A DNA stretch of 64,000 bases from GCA-002722245 sp038154685 (GTDB taxonomy: Bacteria > Bacteroidota > Bacteroidia > Flavobacteriales_C > GCA-002722245), in contig JAYPYW010000002.1 of NCBI GenBank assembly GCA_038154685.1, positions 1 through 64,000 of the forward strand, read 5' to 3'. The notes below the pieces were generated by a model. That model searched no databases. It saw nothing but the letters and a program-made list of their open reading frames with translations, and was not told where the DNA came from. Both the position numbers and the translations under genes were made by a program. Every line of letters begins with the position of its first letter. The first letter of the stretch is position 1. Below are positions 18,801 to 27,727 of the stretch, piece by piece.

Positions 18801-21800
18801 CAGTTTAGATACTGGATGGCATTATTTATCCTTCCGTGATTACAATAATTGTCCTGGGACTGATTCAATCTACATAACCCAGCCCGACGAATTATTGGTT
18901 TTAAGCTCAGCTGACGGAACAATTGATTGTGACAGTACTACAGATATCGGAACTTCTGCCTCTGGAGGAACTTCTCCTTACGGATTCCTTTGGAGTACAG
19001 GAGCAACAACTGATACTACAACAATTGAAAATTCAGGGTCATATTTAATTGCTGTTACCGACGCTAATGGTTGTAGAACATTAGATACTGTAAGAATTTT
19101 CCCATTAAGCTCTACGCTAGAAGTTTCAGTTGATGGCCCATCTCACATCTGTTTTAATACAAATACAACTTTAACATCTGTTGTTACTCCAGGAATACCT
19201 CCATTCACTTATGAATGGGAAGATGGATCAACAGATCCTTCCTTAATTACTGATGGGGGAATCCATACGGTTACCGTTACGGATAGTGTAGGATGTAAAT
19301 TCTCGGCGAGTAAAGAGGTAATAATGGATTCTGAATTGAGTATTAGTGCAGATCAAGATTCTGTTTGTTATGGAACTTCTAAGCCAATTTGGGTAAATAC
19401 AACAGGTGGTTTAGCGCCTTACGATATCTTATGGTCGGATGGAACAACTGGCTCTCCAGCAAATATGGAAGCTGGTGATTATTTTATTTACCTAACTGAT
19501 TCAACAGGATGTAAGGACACAACCGAGGTTTCTATTATTCAAAATGGACCATACGATTTAGTTATTGATCAAAGTAGAAATGTAAGTTGTTTTGGATCCG
19601 ATAACGGTTGGGCAAGAGCTGAAGTACTTGGTGGTTTTGCTCCTTTTAGATACGATTGGTTGGATTCTCCTGAAAATGATCCGGAACGATTTGGGTTAAC
19701 TGCTGGTTCTTACACTTTAACTGTTATGGATTTCATCGGGTGTGAGGATACTCTTACGATCACCATCGAGGAACCGGATGCACCTTTATCTGTATCGATT
19801 GACGATTTTAATGTTTCTTGTTATGATAAGGGTGATGGAAATATTACTGCAACACCATCTGGCGGTTATGCTCCATATACTTACTTATGGTGGGAACCTA
19901 ATTCTACAGAAGATCGAATAGAAAACTTATCTCCTGGAACTTACAATTTATCAGTTATGGATTCAGGTGAATGTGTTGTAAATGCATCAATTACAATCAC
20001 TCAACCGGATCAACTTCAAGGATTAACAAACGTTACCAACGTTGATTGTTATGGAGCTACAACTGGCGTTGGAATTGGAACTATTTTAGGAGGAACTTCT
20101 CCATATGATATATCGTGGAGTAATGGTGTAAGCGATACAAATAAGGTGGTGGATTTATTGGCTGGTAGCTACAGTATGTTTGTTGCCGATGCAAACGGTT
20201 GTTTAGATACTGTTTTATTTACTGTTCTTCAACCAGACTCCCTAATTATAGATATTGACACTACAAACGTAAATTGCTTTGGAGAAGCAAACGGAAGTTT
20301 AACTGCAACACCATCTGGTGGAACACCTATTTACACATATGCTTGGGAAGGAAGTGCTGTAATAGCTAGTGAATTAACTTCGTTAACTGCTAGAGCTTAC
20401 AAAGTAACTGTAACAGATGCTAAAGGTTGTGAAGCAACTCAAACTGTTGAAGTAACTGAACCAGATGAACTTGAAATAACAGTTTTAAGTAAAGATCCTC
20501 TTTGTTATAATTCCAATGATGGTGAAATTGAAATTCAGACTGAAGGAGGGGTTTATCCATACTACTACACTGTTGGTGCAGCAAGTAGTTCGGATAGTAT
20601 TTTTACTGATTTACCTCCAAGCAATTACACGGTTATTGCCACAGACGCCAATGGTTGTCAAGATTTTGAATTAGTTGTTTCAATTGTTGCGCCTGATACT
20701 TTCCAAATTAGTTCAGTTACCAAAACAAACCTACTATGTAAAGAGATTTGTGATGGGAAAATTGAAATAAATACAACTGGAACGGCAACCTATGCAATTG
20801 TACCTGGTGATGGATATGGGACCGATCCTATTTTTACAAGCCTTTGCGACGGAACTTACGATGTTTACGCTCAAAACGAAAATGGTTGTACAGATAGTGC
20901 TAAAGCACTTACCCTAACCGCCCCACCATTAATCACTTTTACAAATCCAAGCGACACTTCTATATGTGTGGATGGAACGGTAACCTTCGATCTAGAGGCA
21001 AGCGGAGGTTCTGGTGCTTTAAAATATTACGTAAACGGTACCGATACCAACACAACAGGGATTTTTAGTTTTTCTTCAATTGGAGATACTACATTAAACT
21101 TCCAAATTGTTGATGAAAACGGATGTTCTCCTCTTTCTGATATTATTGCTGTTGTTAATGTAAATGATTCTTTAAATGTAGCCGCGTTTGAAGACATGAT
21201 TATATGTGCCCAGGATACAACAAATGTTTTTGCAACTTCTTCAGGTGGTGATGGAAATTATAACTTAAGCTGGTCGGATGGGACAACAGAAATTTCTGAT
21301 GAAGATACAGTCAGGGTTTATCCTTTAACTACAACAACATATGAAGTAACCTTAACCGATGATTGTGAAACGCCTCCTGTGACAGATGAGGTGACTATTG
21401 AGGTATTAGAATACCCTGATTTTACAATTAATCAGTTAGCTAATAATTATTGTACTCCTTCAAAAGTGGAATATTGGTTAGAAAGTGAAGAACTTGATGG
21501 TTACAAAATCGATTGGCGATTTAACGGGTTTAGAAGATCAGATGAGATCCGAGATTCAATCAACTTCGCATACTCTGGAGTGTACGATTTGGATTTATAT
21601 TTAACCTCTCCACAAGATTGTGAATTTACTTTTTCCGAGGATTCATTTATTGTAATAAAACCCTTCCCTAAAGCGGATTTCACTGTGGATAACAATCAGA
21701 AAACAATTGAAAATCCAATTTTCGAATTCGAAAATATCAGTACAAACTATACTTCTATTGAATGGTTTATAAAGGACTCTCGAATTGAAAACGAAAATTT

Positions 21801-22194
21801 CTTTGCCGAAAAATTCGACTCGGTTGCTTGTTATCCAATTTCTTTAGTTGCCTATAGTGATGCAGGTTGTTCCGACACAACAACCCAACAAGTTTGTGTT
21901 GAAGACATTTTCGCTGTAGCGGTTCCAAACGCATTTACTCCTGGTGGGGATGGAATCAACGAAGGGTTTATTCCTGTATTTAAAAACATCGATGAATCAA
22001 CCTTTAATTTCTGGGTTTTCGACAGATGGGGAGAACAAATTTACCATACTCAAGACCCAAACGAACCATGGAATGGAAGAAGAAATAATACTATGAACGA
22101 AGTTCAAATCGACGTTTACGTATGGATTTTCCAAGCAACAGACAGCTGGGGTAAAAAACAACGTGAAGTTGGAACTGTTTCCATAATTAGATAA
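15877..22194 (+). CDS. SprB-repeat surface adhesin with T9SS type B (gliding motility-associated) C-terminal domain
   Basis: 2105 residues. A signal peptide ends SSVYGQ. A Cys-rich N-terminal region (about 25-230) is followed by many tandem SprB repeats of about 75-85 residues. Each has a cysteine near NVSC or DLTCY, then GGTxPYxYxW, then SYxVTVTDxNGC. The last 95 residues (from about 2010) are a type B sorting domain: AVPNAFTPGGDGINEGF, then FNFWVFDRWGEQIY, ending VGTVSIIR. In Flavobacterium johnsoniae, SprB is a moving surface adhesin; this protein is shorter, so it is a relative and not necessarily the gliding adhesin. Chitinase follows 43 bases downstream. Confidence 0.9.
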   Translation: MLKRNFLPLILLLLAVASSVYGQSGLCTGETPFYEVDLVGNPGGTWISEPPTARAGSCCGSEWPERCIEFEIMLDSATVAINFEIASGAVPPGAMYYRIGCGPETAVGEPICVDGPGPHALTFCKPGKNLNTYAITAIPAPGTSPDSKTSEGCNTKIGTVGLLTDVTWTDITGGGIYNDYLDCTFGCDTVTVTPQPGYPAYVDYQVCGTPASGPCSPITYYCDTIRVEFLEPLQDSIYPNPAQFCENSDGIEITGYINGGLAPYRYSWTDPNGVFVDSTQTILADIEGEYTVEIFDALFPNCPAKTVTGNVTMVLPPVVNAGGPINICSSNPNVSLSVTEERTTEIQWFALGTFDDNKSLTPTYTPTDDQIAAGEAIVYVSGTGLGNCENAVDSVIITINPALTLDLVGDNLICQGTTQDLEINITGGTPSYDVLWNNGVTDTINPDLGIGTFSVTVSDQSANTCSETAEITVTEGPEIFTDLAPLTTILCVNTAAVTVTASGGTGTSYTYSWNTGETGQTITVSPGEFIVTVTDEAGCPKSDTTLVEATNSDLDFSFPTVPNVCFGTTADVTPIVSGGFDPVTYLWDDGSTDATKALAAGDYCLEVTDNLGCKVNKCITVNEDSLLVAQIYGPTVICKDSAQEITSWVAGGTPPYSYEWQDGSADANFSGVAGSYNVTVTDANPNNCQATASFTLNESTELTSSVTPSAITCPGAEDGVLTVSASGSEGGYTYRWEDGTTSAANSGLDTGWHYVTITDQIGCSKIDSARLVNPDSILIDLTGIQNVSCFGLTDGAASVTATGGTGVYSYSWTSGETSENAAALDAGTNSVTVTDGNGCLMTESFEITEPEELTASAAEVFNLTCYQSNDGTFKVEAEGGTRPYSYSWTPSVSTDSLGENLTAGSYSVEITDANGCSFTVNQTITEPTELTSNVTLNNNVLCYGESSGSATASISGGVTPYDYSWSDGLPSLTNSSLDTGWHYLSFRDYNNCPGTDSIYITQPDELLVLSSADGTIDCDSTTDIGTSASGGTSPYGFLWSTGATTDTTTIENSGSYLIAVTDANGCRTLDTVRIFPLSSTLEVSVDGPSHICFNTNTTLTSVVTPGIPPFTYEWEDGSTDPSLITDGGIHTVTVTDSVGCKFSASKEVIMDSELSISADQDSVCYGTSKPIWVNTTGGLAPYDILWSDGTTGSPANMEAGDYFIYLTDSTGCKDTTEVSIIQNGPYDLVIDQSRNVSCFGSDNGWARAEVLGGFAPFRYDWLDSPENDPERFGLTAGSYTLTVMDFIGCEDTLTITIEEPDAPLSVSIDDFNVSCYDKGDGNITATPSGGYAPYTYLWWEPNSTEDRIENLSPGTYNLSVMDSGECVVNASITITQPDQLQGLTNVTNVDCYGATTGVGIGTILGGTSPYDISWSNGVSDTNKVVDLLAGSYSMFVADANGCLDTVLFTVLQPDSLIIDIDTTNVNCFGEANGSLTATPSGGTPIYTYAWEGSAVIASELTSLTARAYKVTVTDAKGCEATQTVEVTEPDELEITVLSKDPLCYNSNDGEIEIQTEGGVYPYYYTVGAASSSDSIFTDLPPSNYTVIATDANGCQDFELVVSIVAPDTFQISSVTKTNLLCKEICDGKIEINTTGTATYAIVPGDGYGTDPIFTSLCDGTYDVYAQNENGCTDSAKALTLTAPPLITFTNPSDTSICVDGTVTFDLEASGGSGALKYYVNGTDTNTTGIFSFSSIGDTTLNFQIVDENGCSPLSDIIAVVNVNDSLNVAAFEDMIICAQDTTNVFATSSGGDGNYNLSWSDGTTEISDEDTVRVYPLTTTTYEVTLTDDCETPPVTDEVTIEVLEYPDFTINQLANNYCTPSKVEYWLESEELDGYKIDWRFNGFRRSDEIRDSINFAYSGVYDLDLYLTSPQDCEFTFSEDSFIVIKPFPKADFTVDNNQKTIENPIFEFENISTNYTSIEWFIKDSRIENENFFAEKFDSVACYPISLVAYSDAGCSDTTTQQVCVEDIFAVAVPNAFTPGGDGINEGFIPVFKNIDESTFNFWVFDRWGEQIYHTQDPNEPWNGRRNNTMNEVQIDVYVWIFQATDSWGKKQREVGTVSIIR

Positions 22195-22237
22195 ATCATT
22201 AACCTAAACAACAAACAATTAAAAACCCTAACCGAAA

Positions 22238-25200
22238 ATGAAAAACCTCAAATTTTTACGACGAACTTTCTTACTTGTACTACTGAGTATATGCTTTTAT
22301 CTAAGTCAGGCTCAACATGTAATTGGATACATGCCTTATTGGTCTGGAGCTGCTTCAGACATCCAGTACACTAAACTTAGTCATATCAATTACTCATTTG
22401 CTATTCCAGACGTTGACGGGCATTTAAAGCCATTGGAAAATGCAACTAAACTTCAGCAAATTGTAAATAATGCTCACGCTGTAGGAACTAAAGTATTAAT
22501 CGCTATTGGTGGATGGAGTGAAGCTGGCGAAGTTTTGGATGCAAGATTTGAAGCTATTGGTGCAAACGCTACATACAGAACAAACCTTGTAAACGACATT
22601 GTTAGCCTTGTTAACCTTTACAATTTAGATGGTGCTGATATGGACTGGGAATTTCCAGATGCTGGATCAAGCGCAGATAATTTTGAAGCATTAATGACAG
22701 AGTTATACAACGCTCTTCATCCTAGTGGAAAGTTAGTTACGGCTGCAGTAAGTGGAAGTAGCTGGGGTGGTGCTGGAATTAATAGCACTGTGAAAAATGT
22801 TGTAGACTGGTTAAACATCATGGCTTATGATTTTAACAACTTTGAGCATTCAACATATGCTGATGCTTTAAGTGCAGTTTCTTATTACCAAGGAAAAGGA
22901 TTTCCTAATAGTCAGCTAGCTTTAGGTGTTCCATTTTATGCAAGACCTTCTTGGGAATCATACGCTTCCATTGTTGGTAGAGGTGCTGATCCGTACCAAG
23001 ATGTTTTTGATGGAAATGGTTATAATGGAATTACAACCATCAAACAAAAAACAAACTATGTAATTGATAATGGTTTAAGAGGTGTTATGATTTGGGAAAT
23101 ATCTCAAGATTTAAATAATGCTAATTCACTAGTAACAGCTATCGATGAAGAAATTAATGCTGGTGGAAATCAAAGACCAACGGTTGAAATTACTTCTCCA
23201 ACAAATGGTGCTAACTATTTAGAAGGGGAATCTATTAATATTTCTGCAACCGCTGCGGATGCGGATGGAAGTGTTACTAAAGTTGAGTTCTTTAATGGTT
23301 CAACTAAATTAGGTGAAGATTTATCTGCACCATTTATGTTTACTATTTCAAGTGCAACCTTAGGTGGCTATAATTTAACTGCCGTTGCAACAGATAATGC
23401 TGGAGCAACAGGAACAAGTGCGGCTGTTGCTGTAAATGTAAACATAGATCCAACTGCTTGTAATTTTTCTAACTGGAGAAGTAAATCATGGTACAATCCA
23501 GGTGATTATGTTGTTCACGCAGACCATGCTTGGCTTTGTGTAAAAAGAAACAGAGCTAAAGAACCAGGAACAACAAGTGATTGGTCTGATCAGGGTGCAT
23601 GTGGTGGCGGATCTGTAAATCAAGCTCCTACTTCATCTATCACTTCACCTAGTAACAATTCAGAATTTGATGAAGGTAGTTCAGTAAATATCTCTGCTTC
23701 TGCAAATGATGCTGACGGGACGATTGCAAGCGTTAAATTTTACATCGATGGAGCATTAGTTGCTACTGATAATACATCACCTTACAGCTATTCTACATCA
23801 ACTTTAACCGTTGGAACGCATGCGGTTTATTCAGTTGCTACAGATAATGAAGGTGCAACTGGTCAGTCTTCAACAATTAACGTTATTATTAATGAAGTAT
23901 CAACAGGAAATAGTAGTCCAACTGTTGCCATTACTCAGCCATTAAACAACTCATCTATTGAAGAAGGAAATGATGTGACAATTATCGCCAGCGCTGCTGA
24001 TTCAGATGGATCTGTTACATTAGTAGAATTCTTTGTAAATGGTTCTAAAATTGGAGAAGACAATACATCACCTTATTCCATTAATTGGTCGTCACCAGCG
24101 GTTGCTAATTACACTTTAACTGCAAAGGCTACTGACAACGAAGGAGCGGCAACAACCTCTGGAGTAATTAATTTCGAAGTTACTGCTCCATCAACTGGCG
24201 GAACAAATTGTGATGGAATCGATGCTTGGTCGAGCAAAAGATGGTACAATGCAGGATCTCAATGTGTTCACAACGGTAGACTTTGGGAAAGTGTAAAAAG
24301 ACATAGAAATCAAGTGCCTCCTAATGGTAATTGGATCGACCTTGGAGAATGTGGGGCAGCTGCTCCAAACGAAGCGCCAGGAGTTTCAATCACTTCTCCA
24401 TCAGAGGGAACTGAATTCGACGGAGGAACAACAATTTCAATTTCTGCAAACGCAACTGATTCTGATGGATCAATCGCAAAAGTAGAATTCTTTGCTAATG
24501 GAGTTAAATTAGGAGAAGATGCTGTTTCACCTTACAATTTCACATGGTCGGGTGCAAGTATTGGCAGTCATTTACTAACAGCAATTGCTACAGATAATGA
24601 AGGGGCTTCAACTACTTCTTCTGGAGTAAACATTTCTGTAAATGAAGTCATTTCTAATCAAGCACCAACTACTGCTGTGACAAGTCCAACAGAAGGAGAA
24701 AATATTGATGAAGGTACTGTTGTAGTTTTCCAAGCAAATGCTAATGATACCGACGGAAGTATTACTAGAGTGGAATTTTACTTAGATGGAAGTTATTATG
24801 GTGAAGACCTTACTTCTCCATATTCATACAATTGGACGGCTACAGCAGGAAGCCATACGATAACCGTTATTGCCATTGATAATGAAGGAGCATCCACTAC
24901 TTCAAGTACTGTTACATTTACTGTAAATACTGTTGTTGAAAATCAAGCGCCTACAGCATCAATCATTTCTCCAAGTTTTGGATCGGAATTTACGGAAGGA
25001 ACTGTGGTAACAGTTGAAGCTGATGCAGTAGATGCTGATGGTTCCGTTACAAAAGTTGAGTTCTACCTAAATGGAAACCTTTACGGGGAGGATTTAACGG
25101 CTCCGTATTCTATGGATTTTGTTGGGCTTTCAATTGGAACCCACGAAGTAACTGTTAAATCAATTGATAATGAAGGGGCTTCTTCTTTATCCGTTGGAAC

Positions 25201-25672
25201 CAGCTTTACAATCAATGAACAAGAAACTGGAGGTGGATGTGCAGAACCTCAATATGTAGAAGGAAATGTATACTTAGACGGTGACGACATTCAAAATGTT
25301 GGAAACCTATACAACTGTAAAGTTGGAGGTTGGTGTTCGGGTGCTGCTTGGGCATATGAACCAGGAGTTGGAATGTACTGGACAGAGGCTTGGAGTTTAA
25401 TAAGAGCTTGTTCAGAAACTGCTCAGCCTTCGGATATTGATGCGCAAGTTTTACAATCTTCTTCAAGTACTGAAATTGTAATCCAAACTGAAGAGGCTCA
25501 AATTGTTGAAGTAAATGTATTTAACATCCTTGGTAAGCTTGTTTTCAATGATAAATTACCAATTGATCAAGTGTTTAGATATACGTTGAACATGAATAAT
25601 TTAAATAAAGGAATTTACATTATCCAAGTTAATGGAACTACCAATAAAGTCCAGTCTGTAATTACCAAATAA
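22238..25672 (+). CDS. Secreted GH18 chitinase with Ig-like repeats, carbohydrate-binding modules and T9SS type A domain
   Basis: 1144 residues. The signal peptide ends LSQAQ. The GH18 domain (about 27-310) has the full catalytic motif DGADMDWE at 131-138, with Glu138 as acid/base. Six Ig-like repeats of about 95 residues start near 313, 461, 563, 709, 806 and 901; each has an ITSPxxG opening and an SDGSV...VEFF or equivalent strand. Two Cys/Trp-rich modules of about 50 residues (near 406 and 656, with SWYNxGD-type and WxDxGxCG motifs) look like CBM5/12 chitin-binding domains. A third Cys-rich module (about 1000-1060, VYLDGDDIQN then AYEPG) differs. The C-terminus (NIQ-type, GIYIIQVNG) is a type A sorting domain. 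It is the last gene before two terminators. Confidence 0.93.
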   Translation: MKNLKFLRRTFLLVLLSICFYLSQAQHVIGYMPYWSGAASDIQYTKLSHINYSFAIPDVDGHLKPLENATKLQQIVNNAHAVGTKVLIAIGGWSEAGEVLDARFEAIGANATYRTNLVNDIVSLVNLYNLDGADMDWEFPDAGSSADNFEALMTELYNALHPSGKLVTAAVSGSSWGGAGINSTVKNVVDWLNIMAYDFNNFEHSTYADALSAVSYYQGKGFPNSQLALGVPFYARPSWESYASIVGRGADPYQDVFDGNGYNGITTIKQKTNYVIDNGLRGVMIWEISQDLNNANSLVTAIDEEINAGGNQRPTVEITSPTNGANYLEGESINISATAADADGSVTKVEFFNGSTKLGEDLSAPFMFTISSATLGGYNLTAVATDNAGATGTSAAVAVNVNIDPTACNFSNWRSKSWYNPGDYVVHADHAWLCVKRNRAKEPGTTSDWSDQGACGGGSVNQAPTSSITSPSNNSEFDEGSSVNISASANDADGTIASVKFYIDGALVATDNTSPYSYSTSTLTVGTHAVYSVATDNEGATGQSSTINVIINEVSTGNSSPTVAITQPLNNSSIEEGNDVTIIASAADSDGSVTLVEFFVNGSKIGEDNTSPYSINWSSPAVANYTLTAKATDNEGAATTSGVINFEVTAPSTGGTNCDGIDAWSSKRWYNAGSQCVHNGRLWESVKRHRNQVPPNGNWIDLGECGAAAPNEAPGVSITSPSEGTEFDGGTTISISANATDSDGSIAKVEFFANGVKLGEDAVSPYNFTWSGASIGSHLLTAIATDNEGASTTSSGVNISVNEVISNQAPTTAVTSPTEGENIDEGTVVVFQANANDTDGSITRVEFYLDGSYYGEDLTSPYSYNWTATAGSHTITVIAIDNEGASTTSSTVTFTVNTVVENQAPTASIISPSFGSEFTEGTVVTVEADAVDADGSVTKVEFYLNGNLYGEDLTAPYSMDFVGLSIGTHEVTVKSIDNEGASSLSVGTSFTINEQETGGGCAEPQYVEGNVYLDGDDIQNVGNLYNCKVGGWCSGAAWAYEPGVGMYWTEAWSLIRACSETAQPSDIDAQVLQSSSSTEIVIQTEEAQIVEVNVFNILGKLVFNDKLPIDQVFRYTLNMNNLNKGIYIIQVNGTTNKVQSVITK

Positions 25673-25691
25673 CAGACAAACATGTATGATG

Positions 25692-25721
25692 AAAGGAGGT
25701 GCTCCCAACGCCTCCTTTTTT
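25692..25721 (+). terminator. Rho-independent terminator after chitinase
   Basis: The stem AAAGGAGG (25692-25699) pairs with CCTCCTTT (25711-25718), followed by a T-run. Confidence 0.85.
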
Positions 25722-25769
25722 AAAGAATTGGGGGTTATATAAATTGGCAGGATAACTTCTCGATAGGGC

Positions 25770-25797
25770 AAGCCGTTCTTTAGGAGCGGCTTTTTTT
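25770..25797 (+). terminator. Second terminator between chitinase and convergent cytochrome gene
   Basis: AAGCCG pairs with CGGCTT (inner TTCT/GGAG extends the stem), followed by seven T. It is oriented for plus-strand transcripts, so the chitinase operon has tandem terminators. Confidence 0.75.
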
Positions 25798-26128
25798 ATT
25801 CGGCAAACCCATTTTCCTTCCATTTTTGAAAAGCATCACGATTCTTTTGAGACATTAAACCGGCTTTTGGCATTGGTCTTTCTTCATCATTGATACGCTC
25901 TAAAAGATGTCCGTTTTGAGCAGAAGATTTTACATTTTCATAGGATTCTAAAACAAGTCCTCCAGCGCCGTATCCTTTATGACAATCAACACATTTATTG
26001 GCTACAATTCTTTTGATGGTGTTATTATAAGTTACGGGAACTTCTTCTTTAGATACCTCAGTTACCTTAGACGAATTACACGCCGTTAAACTAAAAATTA
26101 GCGATGCAATTAAAACTACTTTTTTCAT
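25796..26128 (-). CDS. Cytochrome c-like heme-binding lipoprotein
   Basis: 110 residues. The SpII signal ends SLTAC. One heme attachment motif, CVDCH, is followed by KGYGAGGL, and PMPKAG is a possible distal Met ligand. It looks like a small monoheme c-type domain of the kind that can bind heme and oxidise or transfer electrons in the periplasm. The partner is unknown; it lies 176 bases from hemA, which makes heme precursor, but the genes do not look like an operon. Confidence 0.78.
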   Translation of the reverse strand: MKKVVLIASLIFSLTACNSSKVTEVSKEEVPVTYNNTIKRIVANKCVDCHKGYGAGGLVLESYENVKSSAQNGHLLERINDEERPMPKAGLMSQKNRDAFQKWKENGFAE

Positions 26129-26267
26129 GGCTTTCTTTTTTAATGATTAAAACTAAAACCCCCTCCTGTTTAAGTGAAGATAGCTGAATCAATTACCCAA
26201 AAATGGTAATTTTTACGGGAACTGTGGTGATTTTAAAAATCAATTTAAGTCTTTACTTAAAAATAAA

Positions 26268-26302
26268 ATTCTGTGGAAGTCTGTGTAGTCTGTGGGAGAA
26301 TA
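26268..26302. repeat. Dispersed repeat words (CTGTGGAAGTCTGTGTAGTC)
   Basis: A TCTGTG word is repeated three times over 35 bases, just before the hemA stop codon region. It matches the TCTGTG-type words at 7510-7589 and 30437-30481. It is a short, degenerate member of the same intergenic repeat family. Confidence 0.45.
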
Positions 26303-26304
26303 GA

Positions 26305-27531
26305 TTATTCCTCCTTTTCTAAGAAGATTTGTTTAGCCATTTTCATAGGAACTGAAATGTACTTTTTCTCAATGTAAGCCAACATTTTGTCAAGGACCTC
26401 CTTACTCTCTTCAGTCATTGTTTCCAATTCTTTAGAGAACACTTCATTCAAGGCAAGTTCTTTGATTTCTTTAATCTTTTGTGGAACCTCACTCATGGCT
26501 AATTCCACTTTTCTTTCCTTAAAGGCCTGACGGAAATTAATGATTTGCTCTTCGATTAATTCTTTACAAACAGAAAGCTCTTGCTCTCTTTTCTTTAAGT
26601 TTTGCTCAGAAACCTCTTTTAACCCTTCAATTTCAATGTAGTTAACCGAATTGTTTTCAATTACAGCTGGATCAACATCGTAAGGAATAGCAAGATCAAT
26701 GATTGTCTTCTTATTAGTTTCTCCACCTAACAAATTCTTGTAAATCTCTGGAGTAATGATATGATCTTCACTTCCAGTACAAGTAACTAATAAATCAAAC
26801 CCTTCACTAAAGTTTGATAATTCAGAAAGTGGCAAAGCTTTACCACCGATATGATTAGTAAGGAACTGCGCCTTTTCTAATGTTCTGTTGAATAATGTAA
26901 GATTCTTTAAACCGTGCTTACTTAGGAATCTACACATGTTAGTATTAGTTTCTCCAGCTCCAACAACTAAAATTCTTGAGTTGTCTTTAATTCCAACCTC
27001 TCTTAATTTCCTGTAAGCTAAAGAAACAATAGAAACAGGATTACGAGCAATATTGGTTTTGGTATAAACCTCTTTAGCAGATTCGATGGTTTTGTTAATT
27101 AACAGCCTAATTACTGGTCCTGTTAATCCCATCTCCGAACATTCGTCAAATGCCTTTCTAACCTGTGTAATGATTTCTCTTTCTCCAACCACCAATGAAT
27201 CTAGTGATGAAGCAATGTGGAAGATGTGTCTAACCGATTGTTCTCCTTCAAACATGGTGCAATTATTAATCGCCCATTTAATGTCCTTGTCATCCCAATC
27301 AGGCGCAAAAACGGAGAAAAAAGAATAAAGGAAGCTTTTACTTAACTCTTCATCATGCACAAAAACAAACTCAACTCTGTTACAAGTTGAAAGGTACATT
27401 AACTCCGAAATCCCTAGATCTTTTAATCGAGAAAGTCTTTCCTCACGGCTTGCGGCGTCTACATGTAACTTACCGATATTGGAAATATCAGTCGTTCTGT
27501 GTGTAAATGCTATAACCTTAAGTTCTCTCAA
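26305..27531 (-). CDS. hemA: Glutamyl-tRNA reductase
   Basis: 408 residues. It makes glutamate-1-semialdehyde from Glu-tRNA, the first step of C5-pathway tetrapyrrole synthesis. The nucleophilic Cys50 sits in STCNRVEF. The NADPH-binding region has ILVVGAGETN, and the long C-terminal helix and dimerisation region are complete. The start codon at 27531 fits the family (MRELKVIAFTHRTTD). The upstream region (27532-27727) is shared with divergent ftsX. Confidence 0.96.
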   Translation of the reverse strand: MRELKVIAFTHRTTDISNIGKLHVDAASREERLSRLKDLGISELMYLSTCNRVEFVFVHDEELSKSFLYSFFSVFAPDWDDKDIKWAINNCTMFEGEQSVRHIFHIASSLDSLVVGEREIITQVRKAFDECSEMGLTGPVIRLLINKTIESAKEVYTKTNIARNPVSIVSLAYRKLREVGIKDNSRILVVGAGETNTNMCRFLSKHGLKNLTLFNRTLEKAQFLTNHIGGKALPLSELSNFSEGFDLLVTCTGSEDHIITPEIYKNLLGGETNKKTIIDLAIPYDVDPAVIENNSVNYIEIEGLKEVSEQNLKKREQELSVCKELIEEQIINFRQAFKERKVELAMSEVPQKIKEIKELALNEVFSKELETMTEESKEVLDKMLAYIEKKYISVPMKMAKQIFLEKEE

Positions 27532-27727
27532 ATGCGAATCGCTCTAACATTACAAATTTCCTGAAAGAGCGCTTTTTCTTTGTCATAGTTTTGTCAGATG
27601 CCCATAAAAACTGATTTAAATCATGTTTTACTTTTTCTATAAATGATGGGTTTTCAACATCAAACTTTTAACGTTTCTTACGCTCCTTTAACCTTTCCGA
27701 ATATGCTATTTATATATTTTAGCTTTC

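Noticed and set aside
16600..21900. CRISPR or satellite array in the adhesin gene
   Set aside because: The repeats are protein-level SprB repeats of about 75-85 residues, with diverged DNA and no fixed spacer pattern.
27538..27575. Terminator-like hairpin CGCTCT...AGAGCG with following T-run
   Set aside because: No plus-strand gene precedes it; it lies between divergent hemA and ftsX, so it is not a terminator. Its role is unclear.
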